From Aureimonas sp. AU12 (GTDB taxonomy: Bacteria > Pseudomonadota > Alphaproteobacteria > Rhizobiales > Rhizobiaceae), in the NCBI RefSeq assembly GCF_001463705.1, contig NZ_BBWH01000015.1:51259-115258 (forward strand): 64,000 bases of DNA, written 5' to 3'. Positions 16,734-24,774 of the stretch are shown piece by piece (position 1 is the stretch's first letter; the number at the start of each line of letters is the position of its first letter). The notes under the pieces were generated by a model that saw nothing but the letters and a program-made list of their open reading frames with translations, was not told the origin of the DNA and did not search any database. The position numbers were made by a program, and so were the translations under genes.

Positions 16734-17438
16734 TCAGAGCCCGGTCTCGACCCGCGTCCAGGCATTGGCAAGATGGCGGCCGAGGATTTCGGCGAGGCGC
16801 TCGCCGTCGCGCGCTTCGAGCGCGGCGATCATCTCCTCGTGCTCGGTGACCGCCGCCGCCCACATGTCCGGCTCCTCGTGGCCGATGAAGCGGATGCGCT
16901 TCAGGCGCATCTGCAGCGTCCCGTGCACGTGGGCGAGCGCCGGATTGTCGGCGAGCGCCACGATCGCCGTGTGGATCGACTGGTTGAGCTTGTAGTAGGC
17001 GAGCCGGTCGCGCGCGTCGTAACGGGCGAGCATCTCGTCGTGGAGGCGGCGCACGGCGGCGATGCCCTCGTCGCTGGCGGCCGCGGCGGCAAGGCGCCCC
17101 GCCAGCTCCTCCAGCGCGCGGATGACGGTCATCATGTCCCGCACGTCCTTGCGGTCGAAGCGACGGACCACCGCGCCCCGGCTGGGAACGAGTTCGACCA
17201 GCCCTTCGCTCGCCAGATACTTGATGGCTTCGCGCAGCGGCGTGCGGGAAATGCCGAGCTGCTCGCCGAGCTGGCCCTCGTGCAGGCGCGTGCCGGGCGC
17301 CAGCGCGCCCTCGATGATCATGTCGCGCAGCCGCGTGACGATCGTGTCGTGCAGCGAATGACGGGAGATGCGCCCCGGCTCGATCGGCTCGATCGCGGCG
17401 GGCGCGCCGTCTTGGCGGGAAACCAGCGTGTCGCTCAT
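16734..17438 (-). CDS. GntR-family (FadR/FCD subfamily) transcriptional regulator
   Basis: A 234-residue GntR regulator. The N-terminal winged HTH (LHDTIVTRLRDMIIEGALAP, LGEQLGISRTPLREAIKYLA, GLVELVPSRGAVV) is followed by an all-helical FCD effector domain. Its metal/ligand residues include the His in NQSIHTAIVALADN and in VTEHEEMIAALEA. FCD regulators usually sense organic acids or sugar acids and repress the neighbouring operon. The gene is divergent from pdxA-like, and a perfect palindrome of the right length lies between them. Confidence 0.92.
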   Translation of the reverse strand: MSDTLVSRQDGAPAAIEPIEPGRISRHSLHDTIVTRLRDMIIEGALAPGTRLHEGQLGEQLGISRTPLREAIKYLASEGLVELVPSRGAVVRRFDRKDVRDMMTVIRALEELAGRLAAAAASDEGIAAVRRLHDEMLARYDARDRLAYYKLNQSIHTAIVALADNPALAHVHGTLQMRLKRIRFIGHEEPDMWAAAVTEHEEMIAALEARDGERLAEILGRHLANAWTRVETGL

Positions 17439-17546
17439 CGGTCGCAGTCCTCAGATCCCCGCGGAACCGGCCGCACGTCACCCGCGCCGATCCCGATCGT
17501 CCCGCCAATCACCATGAGCGCCATCACGCGTCAAACGATTAAATTC

Positions 17547-17561
17547 TGTATGCAGCATACA
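17547..17561. promoter_or_regulatory. perfect palindrome, probable GntR operator
   Basis: TGTATGC-A-GCATACA is an exact 15-bp palindrome in an AT-rich stretch between the divergent GntR and PdxA-like genes. FadR/FCD-type GntR proteins bind 15-17 bp palindromes of this design. The site would let the regulator control both its own gene and the catabolic operon. Confidence 0.72.
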
Positions 17562-17627
17562 AAATGCTTGATGCGGGCATTCAGGAACGTTAGCCTTGCC
17601 TGACGATTTCGAATTGGGAGGTTCGCG

Positions 17628-18677
17628 ATGACGAACGAAGCGCCGGCATCATCCTCAAGCCACCGTCCCGTCGTGGCGCTCGCCATGGGCGACCCCGCCG
17701 GCATCAGCCCCGAACTGACGGCGATGCTGCTGGCGCTGCCCGAGACCTCGAAGACGGCGGCTCTCACCGTGTTCGGCGACCTGCGCATCCTCGAGAAGGG
17801 CGCCCGCGAGGCCGGCGTCACCCTCGACCTCGAAGTCGTCCCGGCGGATGCCACCCGTGCCCCGACCGGCCCGCGCGCCGTCTTCGTCGATCTCGCCAAC
17901 TGCGCGCCCGAGACGGTCTCGCGCGGCGAGGCGACGCTCGCCGGCGGCACCTTCGCCACCCAGAACTTTCGCGCCGCGCTCGAAATGGCCCATCGCGGCG
18001 AGGCCGACGCCGTCTGCTTCACGCCCTTCAACAAGAAGGCGATGCGCTACGCCTATGAGGGCTACGACGACGAGATCCGCTTCGTGGTCGACGTCACCGG
18101 CTTTCGCGGCAAGGTTCGCGAGTTCAACGTTCTGGAAAAGGTCTGGAACGCCCGCGTCACCTCGCACATCCCGCTGAAGGCGGTGTCGGATCATCTCAGC
18201 GTCGAGGCGATCCTCGCCGAGGTCGACCTCACCCATCGCTGCCTCCTGCAGTCGGGCATCGAGCGCCCGCGCATCGCGGTCGCCGGGCTCAACCCGCATG
18301 CCGGCGACGGCGGATCCTTCGGCATGGAGGAGATCGACATCATCGAGCCGGCCGTGGCCGCGGCGAAGGCTCAAGGCTTCGACGTCGAGGGGCCGTTCCC
18401 GGCCGACACGGTGTTCCTGCGGGCGCTCAACGAGGGCTATCACGCGGTGCTGACCATGTATCACGACCAGGGTCAGATCGCGATGAAGATGATGGGCTTC
18501 GACAAGGGCGTGACGATGATGGGTGGCCTGCCCTTCCCGCTCTGCACCCCCGCCCACGGCACCGCCTACGACATTGCCGGCACCGGCAAGGCCGATATCG
18601 GCGCCACCCGCGAGGCCTTCCGCCTCGCCGTGCGCATGGCCAACCAGCAGCACCAGCTCCGCGTCGCCGCCGAGTAG
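17628..18677 (+). CDS. PdxA-family NAD-dependent dehydrogenase/decarboxylase with altered substrate pocket
   Basis: A 349-residue member of the PdxA family, which oxidises and then decarboxylates hydroxy acids using NAD and a divalent metal. The three metal histidines are kept (VTSHIPLKAV, NPHAGDGGSFG, MYHDQGQIAMKMMGF), as is the lysine after the third. Compared with E. coli PdxA from memory, the substrate residues His136-Thr137 (GHTEF) read DEIRF here, and the loop with Asn283 and Arg292 reads GVTMMGGLPFPLCTPAHG. Vitamin B6 synthesis is therefore unlikely. Context with a TIM-barrel protein, a DAK kinase and a TTT transporter suggests oxidation of an acid sugar. PdxA2 and TphB are known catabolic relatives. 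Confidence 0.85.
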   Translation: MTNEAPASSSSHRPVVALAMGDPAGISPELTAMLLALPETSKTAALTVFGDLRILEKGAREAGVTLDLEVVPADATRAPTGPRAVFVDLANCAPETVSRGEATLAGGTFATQNFRAALEMAHRGEADAVCFTPFNKKAMRYAYEGYDDEIRFVVDVTGFRGKVREFNVLEKVWNARVTSHIPLKAVSDHLSVEAILAEVDLTHRCLLQSGIERPRIAVAGLNPHAGDGGSFGMEEIDIIEPAVAAAKAQGFDVEGPFPADTVFLRALNEGYHAVLTMYHDQGQIAMKMMGFDKGVTMMGGLPFPLCTPAHGTAYDIAGTGKADIGATREAFRLAVRMANQQHQLRVAAE

Positions 18678-18750
18678 TTCGACCCGCCTTCGGCCGGGGG
18701 TGGAGGCCCCCAGCCGAACAGTCGTCAGTCCAGCGGGGGAGCCCAAGCGC

Positions 18751-19698
18751 ATGACATCTCAAACCAAGCTCGACCGGACGAACTGGCCCATCGCCGCGGC
18801 GATGATCCAGTATCCCGGCACCCTGCCGGACGGCCGATCGACGCAGGATCAGTCCGCGGACGAATGGTCGGCGACGCTCGCCGACGTCTCCGACGCCGGC
18901 TTCACCGAACTCGATCCGACCGACGGCTGGCTGCGCATCGCCGACCTCGACGCCTCGCGGCTGGACGAGTTCATGGGCGTGGTGCGCGACCGCGGCCTGA
19001 CGATCCCCGCCGTCTCCACCGCGCGCAAGAACCTCGTCGATCCCGTGCACGGCGAGGCCCATGTCGCCTATGGCCACCGGCTTCTCGACACCGCCGCGGC
19101 GATCGGCGCAAAGGCCGTCTCCTTCGGCTTCTTCGGACCGCTGAACGAGGCACAGAAAAAGGCCCTGTGGTTCTGGACCGTGCAGGGCGAGCGCAATCCG
19201 GACGATGCAGCCACCTGGGCGCTCGGCACCCGGCGGGTGCGCGACCTCGGCCGCCACGCCGCCGATCTCGGCCTCGAGATTGCGCTCGAAATGTACGAGG
19301 ACACCTATCTCGGCACCGCCGACAGCGCCGTGCGCTTCGTCACCGACGTCGACCTGCCGAACGTGAAGATCAACGCCGATCTCGGCAATCTCATCCGCCT
19401 GCATCGCCCCGTCGAGCACTGGCAGGCGATGATGGAGAAGGTCGCGCCCTTCGCCGGCTACTGGCACGTAAAGAACTACATCCGCATCGAGGACGAGACC
19501 ACCGGCGCTGTGATGACCGCGCCCGCCCCGCTCGAATTCGGTCTCATCAACTACCGCACCGCCCTGCGCATGGCGCTCGCCCACGGCTTCCGCTCCGCCC
19601 TTCTCGTCGAGCATTACGGCGGCGACGGCCTGAGCGTCAGCGCCACCAACCGCGACTACCTGCGTCGCATCCTGCCGCGCCCGGAGGCGGACGTATGA
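18751..19698 (+). CDS. sugar phosphate isomerase/epimerase-like TIM-barrel protein
   Basis: A 315-residue protein of the xylose-isomerase-like TIM-barrel (AP endonuclease 2) family. Conserved barrel elements include the metal-ligand type residues in LGLEIALEMYEDTYLGTAD, PNVKINADLGNLIRLHRP, FAGYWHVKNYIRIED and SALLVEHYGGDG. These give Glu, Asp, His and Glu at the expected strand ends. The start at MTSQTKLDRTNWPIA follows GGGGGAG. It overlaps the next gene by ATGA, so coupled translation with the kinase is likely. It probably isomerises or epimerises the intermediate between the dehydrogenase and the kinase. The substrate is unknown. Confidence 0.82.
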   Translation: MTSQTKLDRTNWPIAAAMIQYPGTLPDGRSTQDQSADEWSATLADVSDAGFTELDPTDGWLRIADLDASRLDEFMGVVRDRGLTIPAVSTARKNLVDPVHGEAHVAYGHRLLDTAAAIGAKAVSFGFFGPLNEAQKKALWFWTVQGERNPDDAATWALGTRRVRDLGRHAADLGLEIALEMYEDTYLGTADSAVRFVTDVDLPNVKINADLGNLIRLHRPVEHWQAMMEKVAPFAGYWHVKNYIRIEDETTGAVMTAPAPLEFGLINYRTALRMALAHGFRSALLVEHYGGDGLSVSATNRDYLRRILPRPEADV

Positions 19699-21446
19699 CC
19701 TCGATATCCGACGAACCCGAACGCTTCGCCGCCAGCGCGCTCAAGGGCTTCTGCGACGTCCATGCCCGCCTCGTGCGCCCCGTGCCGTCGGGCGCGCTGC
19801 GCGCCAGCGTCACAGACGCTGGCAAGGTCGCGCTCGTGATCGGCGGTGGCTCGGGCCATTATCCCGCCTTCCTCGGCTATGTCGGCCCCGGTTTCGCCGA
19901 TGCCGCGGTGGCCGGCGACGTCTTCGCCTCGCCCTCGACGCAAGGCGTCGCGCGCATCTGCCGGCTGGCGAACCGGGGCGGCGGCATCGTGCTCGGCTTC
20001 GGCAACTATGCCGGCGACGTGCTCAACTTCGGTGCGGCGGCGACGCGCCTTCGCGCCGAGGGCATCGACGTTCGCATTCTCGCCGTGACCGACGACGTCG
20101 CGAGCGCACCGGCCGAGACCCCGGCGCTTCGCCGGGGCGTCGCCGGCGACGTCGCGGTCTTCAAGATCGCCGGCGCGGCCGCCGAGGCCGGGCACGACCT
20201 CGACACGGTGGAGCGCCTCGCGCGCCTCGCCAACGCCCGCACCGGCTCCTTCGGCATCGCCTTTTCCGGCTGCCGCCTGCCCGGCGCCGAGGGCCCGCTC
20301 TTCACGGTGGAGCCCGGCACGGTGGCGGTGGGTCTCGGCATTCACGGCGAGCCCGGCATTCGCGACGAGGCGGCGATGCCGGCCGCCAAGCTCGCAGACC
20401 TTCTCGTGGCGCCGCTCCTCGCGGAACGCCCGTCGGGCGCCAGCGGCCGCGTCGCTGCGATCCTCAACGGGCTCGGCGCCACGAAGTATGAGGAACTCTT
20501 CGTCCTCTGGACCCACATCGCCGCGCGCTTGGCGGACGAGGACCTGACGCTGGTGCAGCCGGAAGTCGGCGAGTTCGTCACCAGCCTCGACATGGCCGGC
20601 TGCTCCCTGACGCTGACTTGGCTCGACGAGGAGCTGGAGCCGCTCTGGTGCGCGCCCACCGACACCGCCGCCTTCCGGCGCGGCGCGGTGACTGAACGCG
20701 AGGCCGCGCCCCCGATCGTCCTCGCCGACGAGACGCAGAGCTTCGCGCCGGCCGACGAAGCCTCGAAGGCATCGGCCGCCAAGGTGCTGGCCGCGATCGA
20801 GGCGATCGCCGGGGCGCTCGCGGATGCCGAAGCGGAACTCGGCCGGATCGACGCGATCGCCGGCGACGGCGACCACGGACAGGGCATGCATCGCGGCTCG
20901 CAGGCCGCAGCCGTCGCGGCGCGCTCCGCCCTTTCGGCGGGCGCCGGCGCAGGCTCGCTGCTGGCGGCGGCGGGCGATGCCTGGGCCGACACGGCCGGCG
21001 GCACGTCCGGCGCCATCTGGGGCCTGCTCCTGCGGGCCTGGGGCGGCGCGCTCGGTGACACCGGCACGGCGGACGCCGCACGCGTCGCGGCCGGTGCAAG
21101 GGCCGGCGCCGACGCGGTGACCACGCTCGGCCGCGCCAGGCTCGGCGACAAGACGCTCGTCGATGCGCTCCTGCCCTTCACGCAGACGCTGGCGGCTAAG
21201 ATCGAGGCCGGCCGCTCCCTTCCCGAGAGCTGGGCCGCCGCCGCCGCGGTTGCGACGCAAGCGGCCGACGCCACCGCCGAGCTCACCCCGAAACTCGGCC
21301 GCGCCCGGCCGCTGGCCACCCGCAGCCTCGGCCATCCCGATGCCGGCGCGGTGTCGCTGGCGCTCTGCGCCCGCACCGTCGCCGCGCTGCTGACGGACGA
21401 CGACACCGGCGGACAGACCCCGCAGACCCAGGCACAGCCCGCCTGA
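19695..21446 (+). CDS. dihydroxyacetone/erythrulose kinase (DhaK-DhaL fusion, ATP-dependent)
   Basis: A 583-residue ATP-dependent kinase of the DAK family. The N-terminal DhaK domain binds the keto substrate: GGGSGHYPAFLGYVGPGF, FASPSTQGVARICRLANRGG, and the covalent His in VGLGIHGEPGIRDE. The C-terminal DhaL domain holds ATP-Mg with the aspartates of IAGDGDHGQGMHRG, and AGDAWADTAGGTSGAIWGLL. Family members phosphorylate dihydroxyacetone or erythrulose. It is coupled by ATGA to the isomerase gene. If the PdxA-like enzyme releases dihydroxyacetone or a tetrulose, this enzyme would bring it into central metabolism. Confidence 0.9.
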   Translation: MTSISDEPERFAASALKGFCDVHARLVRPVPSGALRASVTDAGKVALVIGGGSGHYPAFLGYVGPGFADAAVAGDVFASPSTQGVARICRLANRGGGIVLGFGNYAGDVLNFGAAATRLRAEGIDVRILAVTDDVASAPAETPALRRGVAGDVAVFKIAGAAAEAGHDLDTVERLARLANARTGSFGIAFSGCRLPGAEGPLFTVEPGTVAVGLGIHGEPGIRDEAAMPAAKLADLLVAPLLAERPSGASGRVAAILNGLGATKYEELFVLWTHIAARLADEDLTLVQPEVGEFVTSLDMAGCSLTLTWLDEELEPLWCAPTDTAAFRRGAVTEREAAPPIVLADETQSFAPADEASKASAAKVLAAIEAIAGALADAEAELGRIDAIAGDGDHGQGMHRGSQAAAVAARSALSAGAGAGSLLAAAGDAWADTAGGTSGAIWGLLLRAWGGALGDTGTADAARVAAGARAGADAVTTLGRARLGDKTLVDALLPFTQTLAAKIEAGRSLPESWAAAAAVATQAADATAELTPKLGRARPLATRSLGHPDAGAVSLALCARTVAALLTDDDTGGQTPQTQAQPA

Positions 21447-21514
21447 CGCATGCCCTCTACGAGGGTGCCGACCGGCCCCCTTCAACCCTTCGATCCATCT
21501 GGGAGGATGACACC

Positions 21515-22510
21515 ATGAACACCCGTATCGCAGCCAGCCTCATCGCCATTGCCGCCGCCACGCTCGCGACGTCGGCGCAGGCGCAATGGGCGCCGTCCAA
21601 GCCCATCGAGTTCATCGCCGCCGGCGGCGCAGGCGGCGGCACCGACCAGTTCGCCCGCCAGATCCAGGCGGCGATCGCCAAGGCAAACCTCACGGACGAG
21701 AACGTCGTCGTCGCCAACAAGGGCGGCGGCTCCGGCGCGGAAGCCTTCATCTACGGCAAGGGTGCGGCCGGCGACGATCACAAGCTGATCTTCGGCACCT
21801 CGAACGAGTGGACCCTGCCGCTCGTCACCAAGCTCGGCTTCCAGGCCGAGGACCTGACGCCGGTCGCCGCGCTCGCCCTCGACGAGTTCATCGTCTGGGT
21901 CCAGGCCGATGCGCCCTACAAGACGATCATGGATCTCGCCGCGGCCGGCAAGGAGAACCCCGGCAAGCTGAAGTTCGGCGGCTCGCAGTCGAAGGATGTC
22001 GACCAGACCCTGCTGCGCCAGATCGAGAACGCCACAGGCGCCAAGTTCGTCTACATCCCCTTCAAGTCGGGCTCGGAAGCGGCGGTGCAACTCGCCGGCA
22101 ACCACATCGACGGCAACACGAACAATCCGGCCGAGAATGTCGGCCAGTGGCGCGCCGGACAGGCCAAGCCGCTCTGCGTGGTCGCGCCCCAGCGCATGGC
22201 CTACAAGGAGAAGGTAACGGAGACGATGTCGTGGAACGACATCCCGACCTGCAAGGAGCAGGGTCTGGCGCTCGAGGGCTTCCAGATGCCGCGCACCGTC
22301 TTTGCCCCGAAGGATGCCGATCCGCAGGCGCTCGCCTACTACACCGAGCTTCTGAAGAAGGCGTCGGAGACGCCGGAATTCCAGAACTATCTGAAGACGA
22401 CGTCGCAGACCTCGCGCTTCATGACCGGCGACGAGTTCAAGAGCTTCATCGCCGCCGATCTGGACAAGTCCAAGGCGCAGTTCGCCGCCGACGGCTGGCT
22501 CGCGAAGTAA
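21515..22510 (+). CDS. tctC: TctC-type tripartite tricarboxylate transporter substrate-binding protein
   Basis: A 331-residue periplasmic binding protein of the TTT family. A Sec signal peptide (MNTRIAASLIAIAAATLATS, cleaved near AQA-QW) precedes PIEFIAAGGAGGGTDQFARQ, NKGGGSGAEAFIYGKGAAGD and KLKFGGSQSKDVDQTLLRQI. TTT systems import carboxylates, which fits an acid-sugar substrate for the upstream enzymes. It is followed by tctB and tctA. Expression is probably shared with the PdxA operon, since only 68 bp separates it from the kinase gene. Confidence 0.92.
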   Translation: MNTRIAASLIAIAAATLATSAQAQWAPSKPIEFIAAGGAGGGTDQFARQIQAAIAKANLTDENVVVANKGGGSGAEAFIYGKGAAGDDHKLIFGTSNEWTLPLVTKLGFQAEDLTPVAALALDEFIVWVQADAPYKTIMDLAAAGKENPGKLKFGGSQSKDVDQTLLRQIENATGAKFVYIPFKSGSEAAVQLAGNHIDGNTNNPAENVGQWRAGQAKPLCVVAPQRMAYKEKVTETMSWNDIPTCKEQGLALEGFQMPRTVFAPKDADPQALAYYTELLKKASETPEFQNYLKTTSQTSRFMTGDEFKSFIAADLDKSKAQFAADGWLAK

Positions 22511-22622
22511 GCCTCGCGCCCCGGCGTCCCGTTCGCCCGATGAGGCGGACGGGACGCCGACGGTGCGGCCCGCAGTCGCCGCCCCGCGCCTTCCCGTCCC
22601 GACACATCGAGGGAGCCCGCCG

Positions 22623-23177
22623 ATGCTGACGCGTCGTCATGTCGAAGTCGCCACCGGCCTGGCGCTCGCCGCGCTCGGCGGCATCACCGCCTATGGCAGC
22701 CTGGAGAACGGCACGGGATGGACCGATTTCGGTCCCGCCGCCGGCTACTTCCCCTTGCGCATCGGCCTCCTCCTCGTGGCTCTGGGGCTCGCCATCGCCG
22801 TCAAGTACGGCCTGACCGGGCGCCGCGCGGCGGCTTTGAGCACCGCCGTCGTCACCGACACGGAGATTGCCGGCCCGGCCGCATTGCATGCGCCGACGAG
22901 CTTCGACGAGCGCTTCTTCGAGCCCGGCTCCCTCGGGCGCATCGCCTCGGTCTTCATTCCCACCGCCGTCTCGGCGGCGCTGATCCCCTGGCTCGGGCTC
23001 TATCTGTCCGGCGCGCTCTTCCTCGTCTTCTCGATGATGACTCTCGGCAAGGTCGGGGTGGCCAAGGCCCTCCTGATCGCGCTCTGCACGATGGGCGCCT
23101 TCTTCGTGCTCTTCGAATTCTGGTTCCAGGTGCCGCTCGCCAAGGGCGTGCTGATGCCGCTCCTCGGCATCTATTGA
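22623..23177 (+). CDS. tctB: TctB-type tripartite tricarboxylate transporter small membrane subunit
   Basis: A 184-residue membrane protein with about four hydrophobic helices: VEVATGLALAALGGITAYGS, YFPLRIGLLLVALGLAIAVK, AALIPWLGLYLSGALFLVFS and FFVLFEFWFQVPLAKGVLMP. The pattern and place between tctC and tctA identify it as TctB. GGGAGCC lies before the ATG. The hydrophilic insert at residues 65-105 is typical of the family. Confidence 0.88.
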   Translation: MLTRRHVEVATGLALAALGGITAYGSLENGTGWTDFGPAAGYFPLRIGLLLVALGLAIAVKYGLTGRRAAALSTAVVTDTEIAGPAALHAPTSFDERFFEPGSLGRIASVFIPTAVSAALIPWLGLYLSGALFLVFSMMTLGKVGVAKALLIALCTMGAFFVLFEFWFQVPLAKGVLMPLLGIY

Positions 23178-23189
23178 GGATCCGCTGAC

Positions 23190-24698
23190 ATGGCCGATTT
23201 CGCAAACCTCATGCACGGCTTCTCGGTCGCGCTGTCCTTCTACCATGTGGCGCTGATCATCGCCGGCGTGCTGCTCGGCATCCTCGTCGGCGTGCTGCCG
23301 GGCCTCGGCGCGCCCAACGGCGTGACGCTGCTCCTGCCGCTGACCTTCACGATGGATCCGGTCTCGGCGATCATCCTCCTCTCCTCGATGTACTGGGGCG
23401 CGCTGTTCGGCGGCTCCACCACCTCGATCCTCTTCAACATTCCCGGCGAGCCCTCCTCCGTCGCCACGACCTTCGACGGCTATCCGATGGCCAAGCAGGG
23501 CCGCGCCACGGAAGCGCTGGCCACCGCCTTCTTCTCGGCCGGCATCGGCGCGCTCACCGGCGTCATCGTCATCACGCTGCTGGCCGGCTGGATCGCCGAG
23601 TTCGCGCTGCGCTTCTCCAGCCCAGAATTCTTCGCGATCTACCTCCTCGCCTTCTGCTCCTTCATCGGGCTCGGCGGCGGTGATCCGATGAAGGCCGGCG
23701 TCTCGCTGCTGGCGGGCCTCGCCTTCGCCACCGTCGGCATGGACACGGTCTCGGGCGAGTTGCGCCTCACCTTCGGCTTCACCGATCTCCTGCGCGGCGT
23801 CTCCTTCCTCGTCGCCGTGATCGGCCTCTTCGGCATCGGCGAACTGCTCCTGACGGTGCAGGAGGAGCTGAAGTTCAAGGGCGTCTCCTCGAAGATCGAG
23901 ATCCGCGAGATCTTCAAGGCGCTCGCTCGCCTGCCGCACTACTGGGCGACCTTCATGCGCTCGGCGGCGATCGGCGTCTGGATGGGCATCACCCCGGGCG
24001 GGCCGACCGCGGCCTCCTTCATGAGCTACGGCATCGGCCGGCGCTTCGGCCGCTACGGCAAGAACTTCGGCAAGGGCGAGCCGGAAGGCGTCGTCGCACC
24101 GGAAGTCGCCGACCATTCCGCCGGCACCTCGGCCCTGCTGCCCATGCTGGCGCTCGGCGTCCCCGGCTCGGCGACCGCCGCGGTGATGATGGGCGGCCTG
24201 ATGATCTGGGGGCTGCAGCCCGGCCCGCTCCTCTTCGTCGAGCAGCCCGACTTCGTCTGGGGCCTCATCGCCTCGATGTATCTTTCCAACGTCATCGCCG
24301 TGGTGCTGGTGCTCGCCACCGTGCCGCTCTTCGCCTCGATCCTGCGCATTCCCTTCGGCATCATCGGCCCGATCATCATCGTGGTCTGCCTCATCGGCGC
24401 CTACACGGTGGCGAACGCGGCCTTCGACGTCTGGCTGGCCGTGGCCTTCGGCATCGTCGGCTACGTCTTCAAGCGGCTGGACTATCCGATCGCGCCGCTG
24501 GTGCTGGCCATGGTGCTCGGCGACAAGGCCGAGGACGCCTTCCGCCAGTCGATGCTCTATTCCGGCGGCTCGCTCTCGATCTTCTGGTCGAACCCGCTGG
24601 TGGGCTCGCTGATGGGCCTCGCCATTCTCCTCCTCGTCTGGCCGCTCGTCTCCGCCGCTCTGGGCCGGCTGCGGCCCGCCGAGGCCGACGCGCGCTAG
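23190..24698 (+). CDS. tctA: TctA-type tripartite tricarboxylate transporter large membrane subunit
   Basis: A 502-residue permease with about 11-12 membrane helices. The two TctA signature repeats are present: GVLPGLGAPNGVTLLLPLTF with GGSTTSILFNIPGEPSSVAT, and MGITPGGPTAASFMSYGIGR with LALGVPGSATAAVMMGGLMI. It forms the channel for the substrate delivered by TctC. It starts 12 bp after tctB and ends before a strong hairpin that closes the operon. Confidence 0.94.
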   Translation: MADFANLMHGFSVALSFYHVALIIAGVLLGILVGVLPGLGAPNGVTLLLPLTFTMDPVSAIILLSSMYWGALFGGSTTSILFNIPGEPSSVATTFDGYPMAKQGRATEALATAFFSAGIGALTGVIVITLLAGWIAEFALRFSSPEFFAIYLLAFCSFIGLGGGDPMKAGVSLLAGLAFATVGMDTVSGELRLTFGFTDLLRGVSFLVAVIGLFGIGELLLTVQEELKFKGVSSKIEIREIFKALARLPHYWATFMRSAAIGVWMGITPGGPTAASFMSYGIGRRFGRYGKNFGKGEPEGVVAPEVADHSAGTSALLPMLALGVPGSATAAVMMGGLMIWGLQPGPLLFVEQPDFVWGLIASMYLSNVIAVVLVLATVPLFASILRIPFGIIGPIIIVVCLIGAYTVANAAFDVWLAVAFGIVGYVFKRLDYPIAPLVLAMVLGDKAEDAFRQSMLYSGGSLSIFWSNPLVGSLMGLAILLLVWPLVSAALGRLRPAEADAR

Positions 24699-24727
24699 AA
24701 GGGCCGGCCTGATCGACGACCTGCCGC

Positions 24728-24756
24728 GGGGGCGCCTCTGGAAAGGAGGCGCCCCC
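24728..24756 (+). terminator. intrinsic terminator after tctA
   Basis: GGGGGCGCCTC and GAGGCGCCCCC form a perfect 11-bp stem with a 7-nt loop, followed by GTTT. It lies 30 bp after tctA and before dinB, ending the TTT operon. The T-run is short, but the stem is very stable. Confidence 0.75.
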
Positions 24757-24774
24757 GTTTGGTATGAACGACCC

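Noticed and set aside
17628..18677. Pyridoxine biosynthesis PdxA
   Set aside because: Substrate-binding residues are replaced and the gene sits in a transporter-linked catabolic operon.
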